Assembly: GCA_017504655.1 (NCBI GenBank)
Contig: JAFVQT010000010.1
Span: 1 to 40,025, forward strand
Origin: Clostridia bacterium
Lineage (GTDB): Bacteria; Bacillota; Clostridia; Christensenellales; Borkfalkiaceae
Reading direction: 5' to 3'
Length of the DNA stretch: 40,025 nt
In this document: positions 16,002-23,696 of the stretch, piece after piece
Numbering within the stretch: the stretch's first letter is position 1
Layout: each line of letters opens with the position of its first letter
Notes under the pieces: model-generated
Database searches by the model: none
The model's input: the letters and a program-made list of their open reading frames with translations, nothing else
What the model was told of the DNA's origin: nothing
Made by a program: the position numbers and the translations under genes

Positions 16002-17804
16002 ATGAAAAGAAAAATTACAGCCTTTTTCACCCTTTTAATAATAGCCCTTACGGCAGTTTTTCCCATAAGCTGTAAAAAGGACGGTGAAGAAAATACAAAC
16101 CTTGTTATTCAGGTTGAATTTTCCGATACCGAAAGCCCGTTTACACAAAGGGAAAACGACCTGTTAAAAAAGGCGTTTTGCGGTGAAAAGGATAGCTTAG
16201 ACAACTTTATATACCTTAATTCCAACGGTAGCCACAAGGTAAAAAGCAATATTCTGGGCGTTGTTAAAATAGACAAGCCCATCGATTATTTTATGCCCAG
16301 ATATCGCTACGATGCTCAAAGCGGCGAGTACGAGGAGGTCAACGGCATAGGCTACGATAACAGATATTTTGCAGAGGACGGGAGCGTTTCGGGCAACGGC
16401 AAGCAGTCTGCAGAGCGTTTTTTCCGCGAGCAGGAGCTTTTGTACTTATCTACCGAAAAGGCTGTTGAAATTTGTAAGGACCTAGGTAAAAAGCCACAGT
16501 TTGAAAACCTAACCTTAGTCCCAAGCAGGCTCAACCGCTACGTTTACAGCGGAGATATCTTTCATCCTCACCAAGCAAAAAACTATACGGGGGATTCTTC
16601 GGGGCTTTCTTCTGCGTATTATACCGATGGGGTTAGCGGAAGTATAAAAAATGCAAAAATAGGCAAGACGGAGGTAGGTAGCTACGTCATTATCCCGTTT
16701 GCGTATATAAGCAGTGGTGAGCGCACGTCCGTAACTACGCTTTGTCACGAATACATGCACGTTTTGGGCGCGCCCGATTTATACACGTATGACAACGCAA
16801 AAAAGCCCGTTGGCGAGTTTGATGTAATGGGTGGAGAATCTACGCCCGAGCCTACTCAGTCATTGGCTTATCTCAAGTACAGAATGGGATGGCTTAAGGA
16901 GGGCGAGGACATCTTGCCCGTGACGGAAGGCGGAGAGTATAGCTTAACCGCAATGGAGGACGTCGGCGGTGTAAAGGCGTATAAAATTACACTTGGAAGC
17001 TACTACGAAAAGGGCGACACCTTTTATCTGGAATACCGTAAGCTTGGCAACGGAAGCTTGGCAAGCGCACCGACCGAGGGAGTTATAATTTACAGGGTAA
17101 ACGAGGACAACGGATATATTTCAAGCATGGGCGAAAAAGCTAACGTATGGCGTGGAAATGCATACGGCGATTACGAAGTAATCGTTTTCAGAAACATTCA
17201 GGATTTTATCTACGGCAACCACACGACCTTAAACGAAGAAGAAGGTTATACGTCCTTTGGCAATCCCGACGGCAACGTCAACGTAATACTCAATTCCGAC
17301 GGAACGAACAGCGGTATTTACGTAGAATATCTTGGTAAAAATGCAGACGGTACTGCAAGGATAAGAGTTGAAATTCCAAGTATACAAGCGGTTGCTCCAA
17401 GCGGAAAAGCAGGGCTTGCAGTAGAGGTAGGCAATAGAAACTCCGTCTATTTCGGCGACGTAAGCGAGGCTAAAACGGCATACGTATACTATAGCTCAAA
17501 GCCGATAAAAAACGCCACCCCCGATAAGCTTTTAAAAAGCAAAAAGGGTGAGCTTATAAAAACGCACACCTCGTTTTTAAAGGTGACGTTGCCAAAGCCC
17601 GACGGAATTGAAAAATACGTTTACGTATTTTATCAGGAGGACGGCGGTTATTCATCCGTTACCGAGTATAAAATCAAGGGCGTAAAGGACGTGAAGCTAA
17701 GCACTGTGCTTTTCATAGCAATAGGAGTGGGAATAATCGTTCCGTCAGCATTGCTTACGCTTATAAGCAGAAACTCTAAAAAAAGGAGTAAGAAAGATGA
17801 GTAA
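16002..17804 (+). CDS. M6-family zinc metalloprotease lipoprotein
   Basis: The 600-residue product begins with a lipoprotein signal, MKRKITAFFTLLIIALTAVF followed by PISC24. The zinc site HEYMHVLGAPDLY (H249, E250, H253) and the following DVMGGE resemble M6 peptidases of the immune inhibitor A type, which degrade extracellular proteins. A single hydrophobic segment near residues 569-589 followed by a lysine/arginine-rich tail (KKRSKKDE) would place the C-terminus in the cytoplasm, so the protein may be tethered at both ends. The open frame extends upstream to 15897, but the signal peptide clearly starts at 16002. The gene overlaps the next by 8 bases. Substrate is unknown; the family call rests on the zinc motif and its surroundings. 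Confidence 0.82.
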   Translation: MKRKITAFFTLLIIALTAVFPISCKKDGEENTNLVIQVEFSDTESPFTQRENDLLKKAFCGEKDSLDNFIYLNSNGSHKVKSNILGVVKIDKPIDYFMPRYRYDAQSGEYEEVNGIGYDNRYFAEDGSVSGNGKQSAERFFREQELLYLSTEKAVEICKDLGKKPQFENLTLVPSRLNRYVYSGDIFHPHQAKNYTGDSSGLSSAYYTDGVSGSIKNAKIGKTEVGSYVIIPFAYISSGERTSVTTLCHEYMHVLGAPDLYTYDNAKKPVGEFDVMGGESTPEPTQSLAYLKYRMGWLKEGEDILPVTEGGEYSLTAMEDVGGVKAYKITLGSYYEKGDTFYLEYRKLGNGSLASAPTEGVIIYRVNEDNGYISSMGEKANVWRGNAYGDYEVIVFRNIQDFIYGNHTTLNEEEGYTSFGNPDGNVNVILNSDGTNSGIYVEYLGKNADGTARIRVEIPSIQAVAPSGKAGLAVEVGNRNSVYFGDVSEAKTAYVYYSSKPIKNATPDKLLKSKKGELIKTHTSFLKVTLPKPDGIEKYVYVFYQEDGGYSSVTEYKIKGVKDVKLSTVLFIAIGVGIIVPSALLTLISRNSKKRSKKDE

Positions 17805-18267
17805 CGAAGATATGCCATTTGCCCCAAACGAAGACAAAAGGGGTGACAAAAATACAGATGTTGAAGGAAAGGACACTCAAAGCGCGCTCAAGGACGGAGA
17901 AAGCTCTTTTCAAGGTGTTACTTCAGAACAAGGCTCATGCCGTGACGGGTTTGTAGCCGAGCAAAACGGCAAGGGTCGGTTTTTTGCTTTCGGTATAGCG
18001 TCAATGGTGCTTGGCATAGTTTCCGTTTTATGCTGTTGCTTTTTCGGCGTGCCGATAGTTTTTTCCGTAACGGCTATAGTATTTGCAGGGCTTAGAATAA
18101 ACAAAAGACCCGACGGCTTTGCCATAGCAGGCTTGGTCACGGGTATAGTAGGCTTGCTCTTTAACGTAATGATGCTCGTTTTCGTAATCGCAAACGGGGG
18201 CATAGACGTCACCGTACCCGAGATTGAAAGCTTAGAGCAGGCAATTTGCGCCTTTACAGTCAGATGA
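17797..18267 (+). CDS. DUF4190-like small membrane protein
   Basis: The 156-residue protein has an acidic, glycine/serine-rich N-terminal half (about 1-58) and two hydrophobic hairpin segments: AFGIASMVLGIVSVLCCCFF and, after KRPDGFAIAGLV, VGLLFNVMMLVFVIANGG. The pattern GIxSMVLGIxS ... GFAIAGLVxGIVG is the typical layout of DUF4190 proteins, which have no assigned biochemical role. The start has a good AAAAGGAG site inside the end of the protease gene and overlaps it by 8 bases, and its stop overlaps the next start (ATGA). It is therefore part of a tightly coupled three-gene operon and may act with the membrane-tethered protease. Confidence 0.75.
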   Translation: MSNEDMPFAPNEDKRGDKNTDVEGKDTQSALKDGESSFQGVTSEQGSCRDGFVAEQNGKGRFFAFGIASMVLGIVSVLCCCFFGVPIVFSVTAIVFAGLRINKRPDGFAIAGLVTGIVGLLFNVMMLVFVIANGGIDVTVPEIESLEQAICAFTVR

Positions 18268-18656
18268 AAAAGCCCAACGTTAAAATTTTAACCTACGTTA
18301 TACCGTTGGGAATAATGCTTGCAGTGTTTTTGTACGCGCTTGCCGTAAAGCCCTTTTCTACGGACGGAAAATTTTGTTGGATATACGAGGGGACGGGCGT
18401 TTGCTGTCCCTCTTGCGGGCTTACGAGAGCCGTCTATTTGCTTGCGCACGGCGATTTTGAGCGCGCTTTTTATTATCACGCGCTGTTTACGGTGGGGTTT
18501 ATTCCGTCGACGCTTATATTAACTGCAATGGGGATAAACTACGCGCACGGAAACAAAATAGCTGTTTTAAGATACAAATGGTTGTATTTTTACCTATGCT
18601 TAGTTGTGATTTTCGCTTTTACGGTTTATCGGAATTTTGCCAAAGGCATACTTTAA
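18264..18656 (+). CDS. DUF2752-family membrane protein
   Basis: The 130-residue protein has three to four membrane segments and the family signature CCPSCGLTRA around residues 49-58, followed by LLAHGDFERAFYYHALF. DUF2752 proteins are small membrane proteins of unknown function. The ATG at 18264 shares bases with the TGA of the preceding gene, a classic coupling arrangement; an in-frame TTG at 18246 is less likely. It is the last gene of the operon that starts at 16002. No clear terminator follows before the rpsB promoter. Confidence 0.82.
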   Translation: MKKPNVKILTYVIPLGIMLAVFLYALAVKPFSTDGKFCWIYEGTGVCCPSCGLTRAVYLLAHGDFERAFYYHALFTVGFIPSTLILTAMGINYAHGNKIAVLRYKWLYFYLCLVVIFAFTVYRNFAKGIL

Positions 18657-18713
18657 TTTGATACGCCCATGCAAAAAAAATTAATAAAATTATAATTGTA
18701 TATATAAAAACGT

Positions 18714-18742
18714 TTGCCAAAACGGTTTTAGTGTGATAAAAT
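18714..18742 (+). promoter_or_regulatory. Promoter of rpsB-tsf
   Basis: TTGCCA (18714-18719), 17 bases, then TAAAAT (18737-18742) preceded by TG. It implies a start near 18749 and a leader of about 118 bases. Confidence 0.75.
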
Positions 18743-18748
18743 GTTTAG

Positions 18749-18866
18749 GCTATAAAATTCACACTCGGGTTTTGCGACTCTTCGTGCCGTTCAAAATAAA
18801 TCTTAAGTCGGAGCGGTCAGGTCGCGTAAAAAAAAGACTCGGGGAGGAATAACGGAGGAAATAATT
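18749..18866 (+). promoter_or_regulatory. Structured 5' leader of rpsB, candidate S2 autoregulatory element
   Basis: The leader can fold with GCGAC (18774-18778) against GTCGC (18821-18825), flanked by TTTT/AAAA, and an inner TGCCG (18785-18789) against CGGTCA (18814-18819) with one bulge. ACTCGGG occurs twice, at 18762-18768 and again at 18837-18843 next to the ribosome sites. Ribosomal protein leaders that bind S2 are known upstream of rpsB in several bacteria; assignment to a described class is inference. Confidence 0.5.
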
Positions 18867-19637
18867 ATGGCAGTAACTTCTATGAAGCAGCTTCTCGAAG
18901 CAGGCGTGCACTTCGGTCACCAAACGAGAAGATGGAACCCAAAGATGAAAAAGTACATCTACGGCGAGAGAAACGGTATTCACATTATCGACCTTGCAAT
19001 CACGGTTGACCTTGTTGAAGAGGCTTACAAATTCGTTGTAGACGCAGTTAAAGCAGACAAGACTGTTTTATTCGTTGGTACTAAAAAGCAAGCTCAAGAG
19101 GCTATTCAGCAAGAAGCTGAAAGATGCGGAATGTACTACGTTAACTCTCGTTGGCTTGGCGGTACTTTAACCAACTTCAAGACTATCAGAACGAGAATTG
19201 ACAGACTTAACAAGCTCGACAATATGGAAAAGACCGGCGAGTTCGATCTTCTTCCCAAGAAAGAGGTTTTAGGTCTTAAGGCAGAGAGAGATAAGCTCTT
19301 ATACAACCTCGGCGGTATCAGAGAAATGAAGTGTATCCCGGGCGTTATGTTCGTAGTAGACCCTAACTGTGAAGTAAACGCAGTTAAAGAAGCAAGAAAG
19401 CTCGGTATCCCCGTAGTTGCTATCACCGATACCAACTGTGATCCTGACCTTGTTGACTACGTAATTTCAGGTAACGACGACGCTATCAGAGCCGTTAAGC
19501 TCATCGCATCTATCATTGCAGACGCTGTTATCGAGGCTAAGCAAGGCGAAGACGCTGTAAGACGTAACGTTGAAGACGTTCCTGTAGAAGTAGCAGAAGA
19601 AGCTCCGGTAGCAGAAGAAGCTCCCGTTGAGGCTTAA
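18867..19637 (+). CDS. rpsB: 30S ribosomal protein S2
   Basis: S2 is the small-subunit protein that binds late near the junction of head and body and contacts S1 in organisms that have it. The 256-residue sequence shows family hallmarks: [20 protein letters not shown] at the start, [34 protein letters not shown] and the late [13 protein letters not shown]. Residues after about 225 are a low-complexity tail of alternating valine, alanine, glutamate and proline with a short internal duplication ([13 protein letters not shown]). The ribosome site CGGAGGAA precedes the ATG. It is followed by tsf after 28 bases, the usual bacterial operon. Confidence 0.98.
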   Translation: MAVTSMKQLLEAGVHFGHQTRRWNPKMKKYIYGERNGIHIIDLAITVDLVEEAYKFVVDAVKADKTVLFVGTKKQAQEAIQQEAERCGMYYVNSRWLGGTLTNFKTIRTRIDRLNKLDNMEKTGEFDLLPKKEVLGLKAERDKLLYNLGGIREMKCIPGVMFVVDPNCEVNAVKEARKLGIPVVAITDTNCDPDLVDYVISGNDDAIRAVKLIASIIADAVIEAKQGEDAVRRNVEDVPVEVAEEAPVAEEAPVEA

Positions 19638-19665
19638 TTTATAAACGTATTAAGGAGAAACAATT

Positions 19666-20325
19666 ATGAATTTCACCGCACAGGATATTAAGGTTTTAAG
19701 AGAAAGAACCGGCGCAGGCATGATGGACTGCAAGAACGCTCTCGTTGAATGCGACGGCGATATGGAAAAGGCAGTAGACTACCTCAGAGAAAAGGGTATT
19801 GCCAAAGCAGCTAAAAAGGCCGGCAGAATTGCAGCTGAAGGTATCGTAGACAGCTACATCCACATGGGAGGTAAGGTTGGCGTTCTTTTAGAGGTTAACT
19901 GCGAAACTGACTTCGTTGCTAAGGGCGATATGTTCAAGGCAATAGTTCACGATATAGCCCTTCACATTGCAGCAGCTAACCCATTGTACGTTTCTAAAGA
20001 CGAGGTTCCTGCAGACGTAATCGAAAAGGAAAAGGCAATTCTTCGTGCTCAAGCTCTTGAAGAGGGCAAGCCTGAGAAGATCGTTGACAAGATGGTAGAG
20101 GGCAGAATTAAGTCCTTCTACGAGGATAACTGTCTTCTTTGCCAGAAGTTCGTTAAGGATCCGGACAAGACTATCGAGCAAGTAGTTGTTGAAGCAACCG
20201 CTACTATCGGTGAAAAGATTTCTATCAGAAGATTCGTTCGTTATGAAATGGGTGAAGGTCTTCAAAAGAAGGAAGAAAACTTTGCAGAAGAAATTCAAGC
20301 TCAGGTTGACGCAATGAAAAAATAA
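19666..20325 (+). CDS. tsf: Elongation factor Ts
   Basis: EF-Ts is the nucleotide exchange factor that recycles EF-Tu-GDP. The 219-residue protein has the N-terminal UBA-like domain ([17 protein letters not shown], then [13 protein letters not shown]) and the core [13 protein letters not shown], whose TDFV residues contact EF-Tu. It is of the short class common in Bacillota, shorter than the 283 residues of the E. coli protein. The ribosome site AAGGAG is 8 bases upstream. A strong terminator follows, so rpsB-tsf is a closed bicistronic unit. Confidence 0.98.
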   Translation: MNFTAQDIKVLRERTGAGMMDCKNALVECDGDMEKAVDYLREKGIAKAAKKAGRIAAEGIVDSYIHMGGKVGVLLEVNCETDFVAKGDMFKAIVHDIALHIAAANPLYVSKDEVPADVIEKEKAILRAQALEEGKPEKIVDKMVEGRIKSFYEDNCLLCQKFVKDPDKTIEQVVVEATATIGEKISIRRFVRYEMGEGLQKKEENFAEEIQAQVDAMKK

Positions 20326-20363
20326 TAAGGGATAGTTTTTCTACCCCTGATTAAGGAAAGAGG

Positions 20364-20390
20364 ATGGGGGTGTTTACACCCCCATTTTTT
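20364..20390 (+). terminator. Terminator of rpsB-tsf
   Basis: ATGGGGGTGT (20364-20373) and ACACCCCCAT (20376-20385) form a GC-rich stem followed by TTTTTT. Confidence 0.9.
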
Positions 20391-20430
20391 ACAATTTCTA
20401 AAAACAAAAAATACAGATAAGGAGAACGTT

Positions 20431-21135
20431 ATGCAAGCAAAATATAACAGAATTTTACTTAAAATCAGTGGAGAGGCTCTTTCGGGAGGAAAGGGTCACG
20501 GCTACGATACCGAAGCACTCTCTCAGGTAACCGGGCAAATAGCAGAGGTTGCTAAGCTCGGTGTGGGCGTTGCTGTCGTTGTTGGCGGAGGAAATTTCTG
20601 GAGAGGCAGACAGGGCGACGAAATGGAGCGCGCTACTGCAGACTATATGGGTATGCTTGCAACGGTTATTAACGCATTAGCCCTTTCCGACGCTTTAGAA
20701 AAGCACGGCGTAGAGGCAAGGGTTATGACAGCCCTTTCTATAAGCGGAATTGGCGAGACTTTTAATTATAAAAATGCAAAGAGATACCTTTCCGAGGGTA
20801 AGGTTGTCGTATTTGGCGGAGGTACAGGCAATCCGTATTTTACAACCGATACGGGCGCATCCTTAAGGGCGGTTGAAATCGGGGCAGACGCGCTCTTGCT
20901 TGCTAAAAACATCGACGGTATCTACGACAGCGACCCAAAGGTAAATCCAAACGCCAAAAAGTTTGACAAGCTCACCTACGACGAGTACGTTAAATTGGGC
21001 CTTAAGGCTCTCGACACCTCTGCCGTAGTAATGTGCAAGGAAAACGGACTTAAGATTCACGCCTTTGGCTTAGACGGAGAATCGTCTATAATAAACGCGG
21101 TTACCGGCGATACTGCGGGTACAATCGTTTATTGA
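20431..21135 (+). CDS. pyrH: UMP kinase
   Basis: PyrH phosphorylates UMP to UDP with ATP, feeding pyrimidine nucleotide and cell wall sugar pools. The 234-residue protein of the amino acid kinase fold has LLKISGEALSG at the N-terminus, VVGGGNFWRG in the substrate loop, DYMGMLATVINALAL, and VFGGGTGNPYFTTDT, all characteristic of bacterial PyrH rather than eukaryotic UMP-CMP kinase. The ribosome site AAGGAG precedes the ATG. It lies between tsf and frr as in many bacteria, but here a terminator separates it from tsf and a repeat-bearing spacer with a fresh promoter separates it from frr. Confidence 0.97.
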   Translation: MQAKYNRILLKISGEALSGGKGHGYDTEALSQVTGQIAEVAKLGVGVAVVVGGGNFWRGRQGDEMERATADYMGMLATVINALALSDALEKHGVEARVMTALSISGIGETFNYKNAKRYLSEGKVVVFGGGTGNPYFTTDTGASLRAVEIGADALLLAKNIDGIYDSDPKVNPNAKKFDKLTYDEYVKLGLKALDTSAVVMCKENGLKIHAFGLDGESSIINAVTGDTAGTIVY

Positions 21136-21391
21136 TTTAGCTCAATCATAATTTGTGTCTGATATTGCAAAGTTTTATATGCTACGTAATACTTTGTTTT
21201 TTAAGGCTTGTGGCAATTCCTACGACCGACAAGGTCGCCCCCTTGCCCCAAAACACTTAAAAAACTCGTCTTACTTGCATCTAACACTTTTCATTTATCA
21301 TCCAAAATTATGATTTCGCTTAGTGTTTGGAAATTTAAAGTTTTATATGCTACGTAATACTTTGTTTTTTTATAAGAATTTTACAAACGTA
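21136..21391. repeat. Divergent member of the structured repeat family with 34-base direct repeats
   Basis: No gene is seen. A 34-base sequence occurs at 21169-21202 and again at 21337-21370, starting AAAGTTTTATATGCTACG; it resembles the left arm (AAAGGCTTATATACTTCG) of the elements at 11624 and 26255. Between them CGACC (21223-21227) pairs with GGTCG (21233-21237) over loop GACAA, enclosed by GGCAA/TTGCC (21212-21216, 21243-21247). TTGCATCTAACAC near 21275-21287 parallels the right arm of the other copies. Confidence 0.65.
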
Positions 21392-21420
21392 TTGCAATTT
21401 TGAGAAAAATAATATATAAT
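21392..21420 (+). promoter_or_regulatory. Promoter of the frr-uppS-cdsA operon
   Basis: TTGCAA (21392-21397), exactly 17 bases, then TATAAT (21415-21420), ending 55 bases before the frr start. Confidence 0.8.
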
Positions 21421-21475
21421 TAAGAAAACAACGATATATTATAGGTATATTGAATAAAATATAGGGAGAAAAAAT

Positions 21476-22051
21476 ATGGCATTAGATATCGAAAAAGTAG
21501 AGATGATAATATTAGAGGCAGAGGAAAGATTTCAAAAGACTACCGACGTTTTCCGTTCCGACCTTGCGTCAATCAGAGCAGGAAGAGCAAATCCTCACGT
21601 TCTTGACAAAATAAGAGTAGATTATTACGGAGAATTATCTCCCCTTAACCAAGTAGGCAACGTTGCCGTTCAGGACGGACAGTGCTTGGTTATTTCTCCA
21701 TGGGACAAATCCTTGCTTAAAACTATTGAAAAGGCTATTCAGGTTTCCGATATCGGCATTAACCCAACTAACGACGGTAACGTTATAAGGCTTGTTTTCC
21801 CAACGCTTACCGAAGAGAGAAGAAAGGAAATAGTAAAGCAGGTTAAAAAGATGAGTGAGGAATCTAAGGTTGCGCTTAGAAACATAAGAAGAGATTGCTT
21901 GGATTCTCTCAAGAAAATGAACAAGGCAAAAGAGATGACCGACGATGAATACGCAGGCTACGAGGCAGACGTTGAAAAGACGGTTGCCAAGGCTATAGAG
22001 GTAGTTGAAAAGCTTACTGCCGAAAAAGAGAAGGAAGTTCTTACCGTATAA
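21476..22051 (+). CDS. frr: Ribosome recycling factor
   Basis: RRF, with EF-G, splits the post-termination ribosome. The 191-residue protein has the expected all-helical hairpin domain with FRSDLASIRAGRANPHVLDKI near residues 25-45, the beta-rich domain II with DYYGELSPLNQVGNVAVQD, and the C-terminal helix with SEESKVALRNIRRDCLDSLKK. Length is close to the standard 185. The ribosome site GGGAG lies 8 bases before the ATG. The last codon (TAA, 22049-22051) shares its final base with the ATG of uppS. Confidence 0.98.
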   Translation: MALDIEKVEMIILEAEERFQKTTDVFRSDLASIRAGRANPHVLDKIRVDYYGELSPLNQVGNVAVQDGQCLVISPWDKSLLKTIEKAIQVSDIGINPTNDGNVIRLVFPTLTEERRKEIVKQVKKMSEESKVALRNIRRDCLDSLKKMNKAKEMTDDEYAGYEADVEKTVAKAIEVVEKLTAEKEKEVLTV

Positions 22052-22749
22052 TGGCAGAAAAAAACAAAAAGCTCCGTCACGTCGGGTTTATAATGGACGG
22101 TAACGGCAGGTGGGCTAAAAAGCGCAACAAGCCGAGAACGTTCGGACATAAAAAGGGCGCAGACGCTATAATAGACGTTTTAGAAGAGTGCTTTGACAGC
22201 GGTGTAGAGGTCGTTAGCTTATACGCCTTTTCTACAGAAAACTGGTCGCGCCCAAAGGACGAGATTGATACGATATTCGACTTATTGGGCACTTTTTTGA
22301 AAAAATACTCAAAAAAGCTCTTTGAAAAAAAGTCGCGTCTTGTAATTTCGGGCGATCTGTCTCCCGTTAGCAAGGAGCTGAGAGAAAGATGCGAAAGGCT
22401 TATGGCAGACACTGCGCATTTTACTGATCACGTGTTAAATATCGCACTTAACTACGGCTCGAGAGTTGAGCTTGTAAGGGCGTTTAACAGCTTAAAGGAT
22501 AAGCAGGGCGATATAACCGAAGAGGATATCTCGGGGGCGTTATATACAAAAGGGCTTCCCGACATAGACCTTGTGGTAAGGACCAGCGGAGAGATGCGCC
22601 TCAGCAATTTCTTCCTTTGGCAATGCGCGTATGCGGAGTATTATTTTACAGACGTTCTATGGCCCGATTTTAATAAAGAGCAAACGAAAAAGGCTATAGA
22701 GTGGTTTTATAGCAGAAACAGAAGATTTGGTGGTATAGAAAATGCTTAA
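22051..22749 (+). CDS. uppS: Isoprenyl transferase (undecaprenyl diphosphate synthase)
   Basis: This cis-prenyltransferase condenses isopentenyl diphosphate onto farnesyl diphosphate to make the C55 carrier used for peptidoglycan. The 232-residue protein has HVGFIMDGNGRWAKKR with the catalytic aspartate, FGHKKGADAI, SLYAFSTENWSRP, and the C-terminal RTSGEMRLSNFFLWQCAYAE with the metal/diphosphate-binding residues, close to bacterial UppS. Start and stop overlap the neighbours (1 base with frr, 8 bases with cdsA), showing tight coupling. It acts with the dxr product, which supplies the isoprenoid precursor. Confidence 0.97.
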   Translation: MAEKNKKLRHVGFIMDGNGRWAKKRNKPRTFGHKKGADAIIDVLEECFDSGVEVVSLYAFSTENWSRPKDEIDTIFDLLGTFLKKYSKKLFEKKSRLVISGDLSPVSKELRERCERLMADTAHFTDHVLNIALNYGSRVELVRAFNSLKDKQGDITEEDISGALYTKGLPDIDLVVRTSGEMRLSNFFLWQCAYAEYYFTDVLWPDFNKEQTKKAIEWFYSRNRRFGGIENA

Positions 22750-23614
22750 AAGAACGGTAACGGGGCTTTTGATAGCCGCCGTTTGGGTTGTGTTTTTTTT
22801 GCTTAAGGCATTCGTCAAGGTTGATATCTACGGCACTACGCTGGGTACCTTCCTCTTTGATTTTATGCTTCTTTGCATGGCAGCTCTCGGCGCAAACGAA
22901 ATGCTCCGTATATTTGAAAATAAAATAGCTAAGCCACACAGAGTAATCACAGTACTCTATCCCATACTTTTATTGCCAATGATGTCACTTTTTGGCATTG
23001 AATGGGCGGTTATTATTACTATGACTGCAATCTTAGCCGTTTTGGCGGTGGCAGTACCTTGTCACGAAACGGTTACCGTAGAGGGCATTGCACTCACCTT
23101 CCTTTCAATGGTATATCCGTCCGGGCTTTTGGTATGTATGGTTGCAATAAACCACTTGGCTCCGTTTACGGCGCTCGTTCTCGCCTTTGCGGTAACTCCG
23201 CTTGCAGACGTTATGGCATACTTTGTAGGTAGCACCTTCAAAGGTCCGAAGCTCTGTCCGAACGTCAGCCCAAATAAGACGGTTAGCGGTGCTATAGGCG
23301 GACTTTTCGGTGGAATCGTCGCTGCAATACTCGTATGCGTCGTATTTTATAATTCTACGGGCTACACCACGCATTACTTTGACAAAATGTGGATAGAGGT
23401 GCTCGTGTATGCTTTGATAGGCTTTATAGGTGCAATATTCACAATATTGGGTGACCTTGTCGAAAGTCTTATGAAGCGCAAGCTCGGCATAAAGGATATG
23501 GGTAGACTTTTACCCGGTCACGGTGGCGTTATGGATAGAATTGACGGTATTTTATTTGAAGCTCCGCTCATCGCGTTTATATTCTGTGCCGTTTTACCTC
23601 CTTTCATAGCGTAA
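22742..23614 (+). CDS. cdsA: Phosphatidate cytidylyltransferase
   Basis: CdsA makes CDP-diacylglycerol from phosphatidic acid and CTP, the branch point for membrane phospholipids. The 290-residue protein has about eight membrane segments and the diagnostic C-terminal signature SLMKRKLGIKDMGRLLPGHG followed by GVMDRID. An earlier conserved patch, DVMAYFVGSTFKGPKLCPNV then SPNKTVSGAIGG, supports it. It begins inside the end of uppS. After its stop codon there is a 20-base tandem duplication and an intrinsic terminator, so transcription toward dxr is interrupted or reduced here. Confidence 0.96.
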   Translation: MLKRTVTGLLIAAVWVVFFLLKAFVKVDIYGTTLGTFLFDFMLLCMAALGANEMLRIFENKIAKPHRVITVLYPILLLPMMSLFGIEWAVIITMTAILAVLAVAVPCHETVTVEGIALTFLSMVYPSGLLVCMVAINHLAPFTALVLAFAVTPLADVMAYFVGSTFKGPKLCPNVSPNKTVSGAIGGLFGGIVAAILVCVVFYNSTGYTTHYFDKMWIEVLVYALIGFIGAIFTILGDLVESLMKRKLGIKDMGRLLPGHGGVMDRIDGILFEAPLIAFIFCAVLPPFIA

Positions 23615-23650
23615 AAGAATAAACGAAGGTGTAAAAGAATAAACTAATAT
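23611..23650 (+). repeat. Twenty-base tandem duplication at the cdsA stop codon
   Basis: GTAAAAGAATAAAC recurs with a period of 20 bases, at 23611-23624 and 23631-23644. The first copy contains the cdsA stop codon. It is probably a slippage event. Confidence 0.8.
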
Positions 23651-23654
23651 AAAA

Positions 23655-23686
23655 ATGCTCACTTACTTTGAGTGAGCATATTTTTT
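23655..23686 (+). terminator. Intrinsic terminator between cdsA and dxr
   Basis: ATGCTCACT (23655-23663) pairs with AGTGAGCAT (23671-23679), followed by ATTTTTT. The dxr ribosome site begins within a few bases of the T run and no promoter is visible in between. Confidence 0.8.
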
Positions 23687-23696
23687 AGAGGACAGT

